Shown: one piece after another, positions 11,788 to 22,773 of the stretch
How the letters are laid out: each line of letters starts with the position of its first letter
Numbering within the stretch: the stretch's first letter is position 1
DNA from: Phallusia mammillata
Taxonomy: Eukaryota > Chordata > Ascidiacea > Phlebobranchia > Ascidiidae
NCBI GenBank assembly: GCA_003260075.1
Contig: QLIY01000001.1
Span: 372,001-436,000, forward strand
Length of the DNA: 64,000 bases
Direction: 5' to 3'
Program-made: the position numbers and the translations under genes
Notes under the pieces: generated by a model
What the model was told of the DNA's origin: nothing
The model's database searches: none
Seen by the model: the letters and a program-made list of their open reading frames with translations, nothing else

Positions 11788-12732
11788 GGAAGCTGTGTTT
11801 AAATGTTTGTGCAAAGAGAAACAGGTTATAGGAGCATCATGTAATAACCTGTGAACCTTGGTACATTTTGTTCGTCTGGCTTTGTTCTACTTAGCTCTTA
11901 TTGGCATCCCAGTTGGTTTGTTTATTTTGGTTCTTGTTGGACATGCAACACCTTCATGAGTCTTGTTCGCAATTTGTCCCTTGTTAATTTTGCTAGGTTA
12001 AAGCCATGTTGTTTAAGAATATATCTAGTCACACCAGGGTTTGAACCACCGACTTTGTGAGCACACAGCATTTGCGTTAACCAGGGTCATCTGTCCCCCC
12101 CCCCGCCATGTTGTTTAAGAATATATCTAGTCACACCAGGGTTTGAACCACCAACTTTGTGAACACACAGCATTTGCGTTAACCACTGGGCCATCTGCCT
12201 TGGTCATGATGAACGTTTTTTAACTGGAGAAGACTTTCTCCACAATGTGTTTAGTGGACACACAACATAATATTTAATTTTAGGCCCTTCTGATTTTTAA
12301 CATGTAAAATTACACACTTGAATAAACTTGTTTTTAAACCTAATTGTAATTAAACCTTACAATTACACTTTTATATATCATTTTCAGATCATGATACTAC
12401 TTCATGGATGTCCATACTTATTGCAAAGCTGCTTGATCAATCCATAAATGTACGATGGGTGCATAATGGTTTTGTATTGCTGCCATTCTTTATTGGACTA
12501 CATGACACACAATGAACAAGCACCGAAAACCGACAGTTGGCAGTAGTACATTATAAAACTGATTAATGGCATACTTATTTTGATGAGAGGAGACATAAAG
12601 AGGTATAAGAGTTAAATTGTCATATCAGAGGCACTAAATCCATTTCGTTTTAAAACCACATGCAATTTGAAGCACAAAATTAGCTTATTTAACCTGAAAG
12701 CAGAATTAATGCAAAGTATCAGAAGAATATTA
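11788..12732. other. Convergent intergenic region
   Basis: It lies between the 3' ends of the zinc-finger gene (+) and the nucleotidase gene (-). It holds a tRNA-like SINE duplicated across a C run at 12095-12104. An AATAAA at about 12321 could serve the zinc-finger gene. No coding exon was seen. Confidence 0.55.
12003..12202 (-). repeat. tRNA-derived SINE-like segment, present twice across a seam
   Basis: On the minus strand it reads GGCAGATGGCCCAGTGGTTA (A-box-like) and, about 50 bases on, GGTTCAAACCC (B box). This is the layout of a tRNA-derived pol III promoter. Copies at 12003-12094 and 12105-12195 are nearly identical and separated by a 10-base C run, so the doubling is probably an assembly seam. 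A real tRNA gene is unlikely because no matching acceptor stem is evident. Confidence 0.55.
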
Positions 12733-13198
12733 TCATTCAGCCGTTACTAAGGAAAGAATAGCATTGGTAACGTCCATTGACTGATCATCTGTGAGAACGA
12801 TGTCCCATGCGTCCATAAAACTGTCTAGGAGGACGTCAACCTTTGAAAAACAAACAATTGTTATTTGAATTAGTTGTCATCTTCGGTGCAATGATGATGT
12901 TCTGTATTTGTGTGCTTCTTCCCAAAATAAATGTTATACAGAGTGGGCTAAACGTTTTTGTTACATTTTATGTTTGGTTAGGCAAAAGAGTAGTGATGGG
13001 ACGATACCAGGTTTTGAAGCGAGTAACGATACCAAGTACAAGTACCACATGTATATACCTTCGATACCGAGTACCGAGTACTTAGGTGTAGTGTTGTACT
13101 TAGTTGTATATCAATGGTTAATTTATCTGTCATCGTCGGGGTACAGGCGTGCACACACACATGCCGAAAAATGTAATCTCCACGTGATAGCGAAAGAG

Positions 13199-13260
<62 letters not shown>

Positions 13261-16100
13261 TTTCGATACTGAGTACGAGTATCGATACCACTGAAATCGT
13301 TAGATACCATCGATACCGAGTACAGAATACCGGGTACCCGCCCCCCCCCCACTGAGTACGAGTATCGATACCACTGAAATCGTTAGATACCGAGTACCGA
13401 ATACCGGGTACCCTTCCCATCACTACAAAAGAGGATTCAATTAAAGTTCTTACTTGTTTATTTGATGCCTATCTGTAAGAACAAAGCCTCATGTCTTTAC
13501 AGTTTTAAAACATTACGTGATCGTACTACACATTGTAAGCTGCACAGTTTTAACCTATAAGATCTCATCAGTGCGGCTGGTGACAAAACGTTGGCCGTAT
13601 TGGCTAGTGTAACCGTCCAATAGCACTCCAGTTTATTGGGTGCAGCAAGCTGAAAAGCCACGCCTCACCCACCTGTTCGATGCCACAACTGGGCAATAAC
13701 GACAGATTTAGGCTCAGTGTCACAATATCAATGTAAAAGCATTGGGCCAATACATGATAAGCTGCAGATAGTGCACACTGTTTCAAACACACTAATGAGA
13801 TATTTTAGGTCAAACATGTATTGTTTCAAAGCTTTTATAGTACTACACATTGTTACATAATCCTTATTACTAACTTTATCATTTAAATAACCGATCTTGA
13901 GACAAGTGGAAACATCCTCCACTCCGTCAGCCATGTGCAGATCTCCCATCGAGTCACCCAGCAATAAAATATTATGTCGGTGTCGAATATCGTTAAAGTA
14001 TTGAGAATGACAAAGTGAACCCTCGTTTTTGTTGAAAACATGGATCAAATCACTCAAGAACCCAATCATTTTGCCCTGAAACAAATAAGATAAACATATT
14101 TAAACTGGTGGTTCTTAAATTAGGATACAACACCTGGTGGGTTATTAAAGGGTGCTGGACTAAATCTGCCCAGTAAGAACAGAATATAGCAAAGAAAATT
14201 TGGTCATCTAACTCTATATTTGTCCATTACAGGCAAGTTTGTTTTTTTTGCAATATTTACAACTTCTAACATAAAATCCAAAATTGATGAACTGGAGTCA
14301 ACTCCAACTGGTGTACAAGCTCAAACTGTACCAGGATTTTTAGTAAAGTGGTGTTTGGAATCAAACAAGCTGCCAAGGGCCATTGTGCAGGCAACTCCAG
14401 TAGACTAGCCTTCTTCTCTCTTGTGATAGCCTCAAATCCCTTCCTGACTAATGGTAAGCCACAGTTTGGGATTAAGTATGCAATAAAATGGATCTTGACC
14501 AGAATCATATGTTAAACCAAAACTACAGGAATCTTATGGAAATGTAAAACACAGGAACCTTTTCATTGAACTTCATAAAGTTGGATACAATTTTCATGTT
14601 GGGGTGAAAAGTAGATTTTTGTGAAATCACTTCCTTTAAAATGTCTCCAACCCCGGCAGAAAATATGAGAAGTGGAACAGAGTGATTGTTGAGTAACGTA
14701 AACATTTCATCACAACCATCCCTGTAACAAAAATGAGCAAAAATTGTTGGCATCAGTGGGAGCTAGAGAGTAGTAAGTGAAAGAGGTTTATGCACAGTTG
14801 TTCCGAGGCAAAATACTTGACCAAAACTACCAACAATAAAATGAATACCAATTTTATGAAACTTTGATTTGTAGTAAATACCCTACCAAGTGGTCACTGA
14901 CCTATACAACAAAAATTGGTGTGCATAATTATGTATTTTAAACTTTAGCACTTACTTCAATCGAACGTTTGATTCTCGCACTGAATCTGCAATGTGATCC
15001 TTAAGAATATTGGCACCAAGCATGATTGTGTGCGACTTCTCATACCTGCAACAAACACAAAACATATAAAGGCACGATGCTAGAAGGTCGGCCATTATGA
15101 AGCACATTACCATCACCATTCAATCATGTAGGGGATCTTCTCCTTTATTGTCATGTTGTGGTCGATTTCAATGCTGTAGTATTTTGTTTTCAGTTCTTGT
15201 AGCTCCATTCTCGTACTTTCTGACATAACTAGACCTGATTCAAGAATTCCTACGAAAATATTTGTAAAGTTAAAAATTGGTTGTATAGTTTAAAACTTAG
15301 GAACACTACACAAAGACTTGAAAAGTAATTTAATGTAACACATAACTGCCAGAGTACTTGTGTATATAGAATACATCATGCAGACGTTTTAACAATCTTT
15401 GTTGTCACCATGTGCAGGTTGTCAATCAAGCTGGAGAACGTGCATGATGTATTCTATATACACCAGTTCTTTGGCTGTTATGTTTATGATTAGTTTACAA
15501 CTGTTTTTGTAAGGTCTAAAAGAGTAGCAAGGTTGAGACAAAATTTGTAGTGCAGCTCACCATGGCAACTTGGGCAAACTTTGCCTTTGTAAGAATGACG
15601 ACTCAGCGTTCTGTCAAAATCACTGATGACCTGTGCAAAAATGCAAGAAAGCTGAAATAAGCGGATATATTTCAAGTATTTTAAAAGTTGAACCAGTGCC
15701 ATGGTCCATTTAACCTATTTAATCATAGAAGATGTGGCAAACTGCAAAACACAGCTCAAAAATCTCTCAACCTAAGTGCAGCACAAATAGCAGTTAACAA
15801 GTTTACACCATTTACCAAAACAGTGAGGAATACAACCACAAAAGTGATTCTCCCAAAAAAAGTTAACAGAATCTAGGCAGAAGTGGCTGATTGATACATT
15901 TTGAATTGGTGAAACAAACTCTCATTGAACCACATTACCCAAAACATTATGTAGCACACAAACCTGAAGGGACTTGGATCCACCTTTCATCAATGCCTTG
16001 ATTTTCTCATTTACAGCAGTTTTGTCTTTTATGTGAACATTGGGACCAGTTAGAATATCCATGGTTTGAATTAACAACGATTTCCCTCGTAAATTAACAA
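12733..16100 (-). CDS. NT5C3-like: Cytosolic 5'-nucleotidase III (pyrimidine 5'-nucleotidase, UMPH-1 type)
   Basis: Minus-strand exons in transcript order: 16100-15964, 15630-15561, 15249-15117, 15045-14956, 14721-14559, 14075-13875 and 12840-12733. All phases agree. From the in-frame ATG at 16062 it gives 287 residues, close to the family length. This HAD-fold enzyme dephosphorylates pyrimidine nucleoside monophosphates (UMP, CMP) in the cytosol. Visible motifs are ISDFDRTLSR, the HAD motif I with both aspartates; SYKGKVCPSCHG; the YYSIEID and TIKEKIPYMIEW region; IFSAGVGD (motif II); VSNFMKF; and ILLLGDSMGDLHMADGV (motif III/IV). The C-terminus DSFMDAWDIVLTDD also fits the family. The exon at 15964-16100 is open upstream of the ATG after an acceptor, so a different first exon may supply the true N-terminus. 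The gene is head to head with the sulfotransferase. Confidence 0.93.
12991..13425. mobile_element. hAT-type MITE, family 2, copy 2, with C run and seam
   Basis: It has the same ends as the copy at 11073. A perfect 8-bp duplication, CAAAAGAG, lies at 12983-12990 and 13426-13433. It is broken by the 62-base C run at 13199-13260, and a second seam at 13341-13350 repeats about 65 bases. It lies in the last intron of the nucleotidase gene. Confidence 0.9.
15356..15470. repeat. Hairpin repeat in nucleotidase intron
   Basis: The sequence GTGTATATAGAATACATCATGC is followed about 80 bases later by its inverted copy, GCATGATGTATTCTATATAC. The interior resembles the fold-back elements with GACGTTT motifs elsewhere in the window. 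It is probably a small fold-back MITE; no target duplication was resolved. Confidence 0.6.
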
Positions 16101-16734
16101 CTGAAAAACAAAGCAATCCACAAAACTTTAACATGAGGCGCCTAGTTTTCGTTGCATGAACTTTTTTTGTTCATCAGCAATTCACATTATCATTTACAGC
16201 TACTTTGCTTACAATTAAGTTACTATTGCTATATTACGTAAGCAATAGTATTGCTGCAATACCATTCACAATTTTATAAATTACAAAAGCGAGGTACCTG
16301 TATTTTGTTTAAAAACACCGCACAATACAAGCAACACGACTGCAGTGATTCCAATTTATTCACGAAATATAAATTTGCCGAACAGCTGCCAAGAGTTCGC
16401 ATGAAATTGGAAAATACGAAGCAAAACAAATCAACTTTTTTGCTTCAAGCACATGTGACAACCATAGAGATCGTATAAAAAGTAATTAAAAATAAATTTG
16501 CACAAAACATACTTATACCAAACTCATGTCTTCTTTGTGTTAAAGCTAAAAAAATATGTTGTTTTAAACATTTCTGTAGCCGGAATTATTGTTCTATTAT
16601 CATTGTTTAATTGTGACATTTCGTTGTTACGCTAAATCGCCCGGGGGCTTTCCAATACAGCACTGCGTTTGCTGGTTGGCTTGGAAGGGTTTTTAGGTAT
16701 TTGTTGTGACATATACAGCTGAAATAGTTATAAG
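16101..16734. promoter_or_regulatory. Shared upstream region between two divergent genes
   Basis: This roughly 630-base gap separates the 5' ends of the NT5C3-like gene (-) and the GAL3ST-like gene (+). It may act as a bidirectional promoter and hold non-coding first exons. A GC-rich patch with CGCCCGGGGGC lies at about 16639. No TATA box is clear on either side. The role is inferred from position only. Confidence 0.45.
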
Positions 16735-19700
16735 ATGGCAAAGCGGTGGCGTAGAAGTATAAACCGCATGTCAGGCATAATCAGGACCTTCACATTTCTT
16801 CTATCTATCCTATGTTTCTTTCATATTTACCAGGTAAGACATTGTTTTATTAACTGTCTGTGGCAACTGTAACTAAAAATACACGACAATGTTTTGTAAT
16901 TTGAAGATAAGACTGTTCACCTTGGTTTGATGTTTGTCTAATTGTTCAATTATTAGTTATAATTGTTCAATTATTAGGCGAACCTTTACGCTACAAACAA
17001 TGTGGAAATCGCACGTCGCAAAAAGCACATGCTCTTTCTGGCTCATGAACAACTGTTGAACGAACATAAAGGTAGGTGAACTGGAAACTTATGCAAACAG
17101 TTACTTACATCGTGTTTATAAACTGTTTCAGTTGTTTATTGTTTGTTGTTAAAGACCAACAAAAAAACCACAAACAGAACAACGTCGAGAAAAAGTTGAT
17201 GATAGTCGAAGCAAAGATGAAAGACAAAATACAAACCAATGATTTTTGCAAGCCAAAGACTGGTTTAGTGTTTGTCAAAACTCACAAAACAGGTTGGTAC
17301 AAAATAACACCCATCTGCCAGTGATTTAAGCGGTTATGTTCAAGCTAATTATGCATAAAAGGAAAATTGACAATTTCATGAATGAAAGACGGTTACTGTA
17401 CCAGCCCGTACGAAGCTTAAACTTGCGTATGTGTTTCAGCAAGCACCACCATCACAAACATCATATTACGGTACGCTGCGAAGCGCCCGTTAGTGGTCGG
17501 CTTACCTCCAGAACGACGATGGGAATTAGGGGGTTACCCTGCTTCGTTTGATCCCAGGATTGTGACGCCACAAGTGAAAAGATACGACGTATTGTGTCAT
17601 CACATGAGGTGGGTACTTTAGCACTTGGCATCGTCAATAAAGGTAAAAAGTTTAACTGATTGGAATTGGGATTTTGACCAAGAACCAAACACTTCTCATG
17701 TACAGATACGACCACAAGCACGTGAGCAGAGTTATGCCCAAAGACACGACAACTCTAACAGTGCTACGCGAACCTAGCGACTGTTTCGAATCCGGTTTCG
17801 GTTTCTTTCGTGACTGGCCTTACTCCGCGTGGTTTGAGAACCAAACTAAACCGGGCACCCTTAAAAAATTCGTGGATGATCCCGACTCTTACTACAACCG
17901 CTCAACTCCTTGGTTCTTTAGAGCGAGAAATTACATGGCGTTCGACCTGGGTAAGAATCTAAACAAGCAATTAAGTCGCCTTCTGCCAAATGTGACCATA
18001 ACATGTAGTAATTGTGTTTTCGAGGCAAAACGTATGAAATTTATAGGTGAAATGTAAGTACCAAAGTTGTTAGAAAACAGCAAAATGTTTCAAGATTTCA
18101 GCACGATTTTTGAAAGAACGAACCAGCTTATTACAGTCAACCGAACGAACTTATAGTTGTGGGAATTGGTTTAAACTATTAAGAATAAAATGTACTTTAC
18201 GAAAATTGCTTTGTGGAATAGAACATGGAAAAAAATTGTTGGAATGTTGTAAATGTTAATGACGTCATCATTACAGGTTTCGACCCAGATCGTAGTGACG
18301 TCACTTATGCGAAGTACGCTGCTCACAAAATGGATGAGTGGTTTGACCTGGTGTTGATAACTGAGAAGCTCGACGAATCGCTCATACTATTAAAATGTTC
18401 GTGTTTCAAGCCTTTAATCTTAGAAGTTTGCAAACATGAAGTCTAAATCGCCTTTTTTGTTGCCTTTAGACCTATTATGTATGGAGACTTACGACGAAAT
18501 TATCTACATTCGACTAAAAGTTCGTCAACCCGATGCTAAACAGGAGGTATCCGATGAGCTCAAGGAAAAGATACGTAAATGGAACTCACTGGACACTCGA
18601 ATTTACGAACACTTCGCAAAGAAACTTGAGGACAAGGTCATATTTGTGCCACAAGCGTCAATGTAAATCAGGTCCTATAATTCATGTTTGCCGTCTATAG
18701 ATTGACGCATACGGCAGAGATCGGATGGAAAATGAACTCACAAACTTTCGTGGCTTGTTGGACAAGACAAGGAAAAGGTATGACAAGATTTAGTTCACTG
18801 TGTCCTTAACAGAAAACCCACACACAGTCAGCATGTCGGTTTAACTGGTGTAAGCTCAAGATCATATGTGCCCCCCCCCCACAAGACAAGGAAAAGGTAT
18901 GACAAGATTTAGTTCACTGTGTCCTTAATAGAAAACCCACACACAGTCAGCATGTCGGTTTAACTAGTGTAAGCTCAAGATCATATGTAAATCACTTGTT
19001 TATATTTTGGTTCTGCCCACGTGCTACTTCCATTATAAGCCACTGTAATATTCTCATCAATGGAGAAACATGTACGTGTAAGTCAATGTACGCAAGGCAA
19101 CTGAGCAGGTGTGGGACAAACGCACATGTTACATGTTAAGTAAAGGAGAAAAGTTGTGAATTCAAGGTGTGTTCAAAAATTGAAGGATCTTCGACTGCCT
19201 CGATTGGTATTCCCCCCCCCCCCCCCCCCCTCAAATAATCAAATAATTTTTTCCTGTGCAGTACACCTCGATATATGTACAAAATCAATTTATTTTAACA
19301 CATTGGTGACATTGTTATGGAATTGCGGTTACACAAAATCACTTAAACATATGTTTTCAGCCTTCCATTAATGTTCATTACCCATCCCCAAAAATGTTGG
19401 ACAAAAAAGCATGACAATTTACTGTTTATTCCGGTATTAGTTACACCCACAAATAATTTATGTTTTTCGTGCAAGTGATTAAAATGGTAGAGATCACAAC
19501 TCAATTCAGCCAGTATCCAAGAAAAAGTTGTAATGGTGTAAAAATACACACGGAATATGTTCATGTGCTTTTGCCAAATTACAGAGATTAATTGAAACAT
19601 GTCTCTGTCTGTACTAAATATTGTTTTAAACAGAAAAAAAGATGTAGCCTAGATTTTTTTCAACCATCCTTATTTAATAATAACTCTGGGCCTTGTGTAT

Positions 19701-21055
19701 CCGATATTCTGAATTATTTGAATTGTTTGATCTGAAAGGAAAAAAATTATTTGATTATTTGAAAAATTAAAAACCTTTATTTGATAACAGCCCTAGTATT
19801 CACCACTCCACGCCAGAAAAGGGTGACATGGTGGTACTTACCCATTTTAACCCAAAACTCGGTGGGTTTTCCCCATTAATATCCCAAACCAATGGTGGGA
19901 TTCAGCCGGTTCGCACCAGTTCTATAGAATCTGCTCACGATATTTTGAGATCAGCAAACCGGTTAGCGTTACTGGTTACTTTCAATGGACTTTTTGTAAC
20001 AGAATCGACTGAAAAATATGACTTTTGTGATAGAACCGGTTGACAAAAATTTGAATCCCACTACTGCCCCAAACCATGGTGCCTTGGTTCAAATTCCTCT
20101 TTTTGCCCCAAAACTTTGTTCAATCCACACAACCTCAAATCATCCATTAACTTGTCAGATGTGTTGATGAATACGACAGAAGAGACATGAAACCTTGGGT
20201 GAGTCGAATCAGATTGAAGGAAGATGCAGATGAACAATGTGACAAGTTGTCGTGGGGAGAGGTAAGACGTTTCACTGATCAGCGAATCGTACAGGGTTGG
20301 GTTGTTCAGCATCACACACAACTGTAGGCAATTTGTGTGTAGGATTGCCAGTAGAAATTTTGGTGAAATTCATTTTGAATGTTCAAGGTTAAGTTAAACT
20401 AATGTCGAAAAATTGCAACGTTTAAGGAGAAAAATATATTTGCGAAAAATGTTTTGGACCGGATGGCATAGATGCCTAAAATGAAATAGGTTAAATAGGA
20501 AATAATCAAAACGAAACGCAATTGTATGAAAGACAAAGTAACTTAGTTATTATCACGGTATTAGTGTATAAACATTTGCTGAATGCCCTCTACCCAGTGG
20601 GGGAATTCAACCGGTTCGCACCGGTTCCATAGAACCGTCTCACAAAATTTAGAGATCAGCGAACCGGTTAGCATTACTGGTTACTGTCAATGGACTTTTT
20701 GTAACAAAACCGACTGGTTAGCATTACTGGTTACTGTCAATGGATTTTTGTAACAGAATCGGCTGAGGTTACTGTCAATGGACTTTTTGCAACAGAACCG
20801 GCTGAAAAATATGAATTTTGTGATAGAACCGGCTGACAAAAAAATCGAATCCCATCACTGCCTCTACCCCCAAGAGAGTAACAACTAATTCATGTCTGTA
20901 TAAAGGTCAAATTTGGCGATTACATTCGCGAGAAACAACTGAGCTACACCGACACATTGTCACTTCACCAACCCACCTACGATGAAATTAGTAGGATGCT
21001 TGCTGAGGCACAAAAGAAGATTATTGGAGAGGAAGGTGTACGGACGTCTGCATAA
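16735..21055 (+). CDS. Galactose 3-O-sulfotransferase-type enzyme (GAL3ST family)
   Basis: Ten exons: 16735-16833, 16978-17071, 17155-17292, 17440-17608, 17706-17950, 18277-18396, 18470-18636, 18701-18777, 20159-20261 and 20906-21055, with stop TAA at 21053. Together they give 453 residues with consistent phases. Family members transfer sulfate from PAPS to the 3-OH of galactose on glycolipids or glycoproteins in the Golgi. Visible features: a short basic cytosolic tail (MAKRWRRSINR); a hydrophobic type II anchor (FTFLLSILCFF); a coiled, charged stem; the 5'-phosphosulfate loop FVKTHKTASTT, split by an intron; then HHMRYDHKHV, TTLTVLREPSDCFESGF (the 3'-phosphate region), FVDDPDSYY, NYMAFDLGFD and DESLILLKYLLCME. 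The donors at 18397 (GTTCGT) and 18637 (GTCATA) are weak but are required by phase and family alignment. The end of exon 8 and intron 8 is repeated at 18881-18988 after a C run, which I read as an assembly seam. Confidence 0.92.
18761..18988. repeat. Seam-type direct duplication, 18761-18870 and 18881-18988
   Basis: About 108 bases, including the last 16 coding bases of sulfotransferase exon 8 and its donor, are repeated with two or three differences. A pure C run lies between the copies (18871-18880). An unmerged contig overlap explains this better than a real tandem duplication. Confidence 0.75.
19890..20066. mobile_element. hAT-type MITE, family 1, copy 3
   Basis: It starts CAATGGTGGGATTCAGCCGG and ends TTGAATCCCACTACTG. 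The 8-bp flanks differ by one base (TCCCAAAC and CCCCAAAC). It lies in intron 8 of the sulfotransferase gene. Confidence 0.85.
20595..20860. mobile_element. hAT-type MITE, family 1, copy 4, with internal triplication
   Basis: A perfect target duplication, CCTCTACC, lies at 20587-20594 and 20861-20868. The copy is longer than its relatives because the internal unit around TTACTGTCAATGGACTTTT occurs three times in tandem. It lies in intron 9 of the sulfotransferase gene. Confidence 0.9.
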
Positions 21056-22773
21056 GTTTGCGACAATACACTGTTATTAGATTATTTTTGCATTCGCACA
21101 TTTTTCTTCCAACCGCCTGTGAATTGTTTTTGTCGTTTTTTGGCTGAGGTTAAGAAATTCAAAGTTTGCTATTTTCTGCATGTACGACAAAAAGACGTTT
21201 GTATACATTCTAAATTGGTATGTTTATGGTACACAAAACATTTTGCAAAATACCTTTCTGAGGCAAATTGTAAAGTAAATATGCTATTGAGTCTGAGGCA
21301 TGCGTTTACTAAAAGTCGAAAAAAAAATCAGATTTTATGTGGGCGGTAAAAAAATCCCCAGCGTCATATGTCACGTGACCAATTGCCGTTGGCTAATATC
21401 ACGTGACTAATCGCTAATGGCAACCAACACAGTCATGAGCTTAACTTAAAAACCAAGGAAATCCCCTGAAAGTGTTTCCTCCAATTTTGTAAGTCATGAA
21501 AGGCTAATGTAAGTCAATACTGCGTCTTCGGTGAAATTATAACGGAGGCATAAGATAAGTCACGTTGTGCTTTAATTCTGTTGAGGTTAAAATGTCAAAT
21601 GTAGCGCGGAGCCGACATAAAAGTCACCCAAAGTTATGCGTCTCGTGTGAGAATGTCACATATTGATAGTGCAGCCGTAGTTCTGGTGATTAAACATTTC
21701 AAAGTCCGTATTGAAAGTTGCCCTGTCACGTTCAGAAAGGGCTGGACATTGCGGCAAAGGTTTTAGCGGACAATATATTTGTAGCGAAACTGCAGTGATT
21801 ACACGCCTAACAGTTTTAGTAGACGACATAGAATAAGTAGAGGCTGAGTGTCAATTGTTGGTTGCGCCTATTTCAGCTTTGTGTAACCCGACCAGTGCTG
21901 CAAGCATACCAAGAAATGTACGTTTTAAAACCTTATTTTAACCATAGCTAAAAAGTATTGTTTGTAAGAAACGTTAAAGACACAAATTTCTTTTGCGAGG
22001 TAATGAAGACCTTTACTAGAAAGAAGTACACAGTTAAAGGCAATTTAAATTTGCGGTGAAACAGACGGAAAGCGCTTTTTGTGGGACAAATAGTTTAACA
22101 AACCCCAACACAATCGAGGTTTCAGCAAATTATCACCCGAAGTGATCTCGGTCACCGAAGTTTGAATGTCCGGGGCAAAATAATCATAATGCCAGTTTCG
22201 ACACAAATTTACATACACTGACCGATAATTATAACACGACTGGTGTAAAAGATGGTTGTTAGACGTAATTATCCGCCGATAAGTAGAATTTCCCACATGG
22301 TAACTGTTGAAATTAACACACAATCGACGATTTAATGAAAAGCAGTAGTGATTGACACGAGAAGATTTTTGGGGCTGTTTTATGCAGAAGAAATCGCGTA
22401 AAACTGGCGCGACCGGTTTTAAGGTGATTCCTTGAACTTTTCTCTCGGTTTTGAGCGCTTCGACGACGAGACAGCAAGAGCAGCGCATTATCGACGAAAC
22501 AATGGCTGTCGGGCGGTGCTTGCGAGAAAACAATTAGATAACAATGGCAGGACAGGCGGTGGTGAAAAGTGGCAGCTTCATCGCTTATTTCAACTTGAAA
22601 TGTTAACGTGTACTAATGATTTAAGCAAACTATGTGTTACAGAGAAGGCTTAACCCATGTTATACCTAATTTTATTTAATGTAGGTTTATATTTCCACAC
22701 AACACAGAACTGTTTAGTTGCCAATCTATGTTTTCTGTAGTGCTTCAATAATTTCGAGTCAAAGTTGCAGAAT
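21056..22773. other. Intergenic and upstream region of the LU/somatomedin-B gene
   Basis: There is no supported gene. Two TCACGTGAC sites lie within 50 bases (about 21370 and 21401). A 162-codon minus-strand frame at 22045-22533 shows no domain, and no splice or start context supports it. It may fall in the promoter or 5' leader of the next gene. Confidence 0.5.

Noticed and set aside
22045-22533. 162-codon minus-strand open frame
   Set aside because: It has no recognisable domain, no splice partners and no start context; chance is likely in a moderately GC-rich upstream region.
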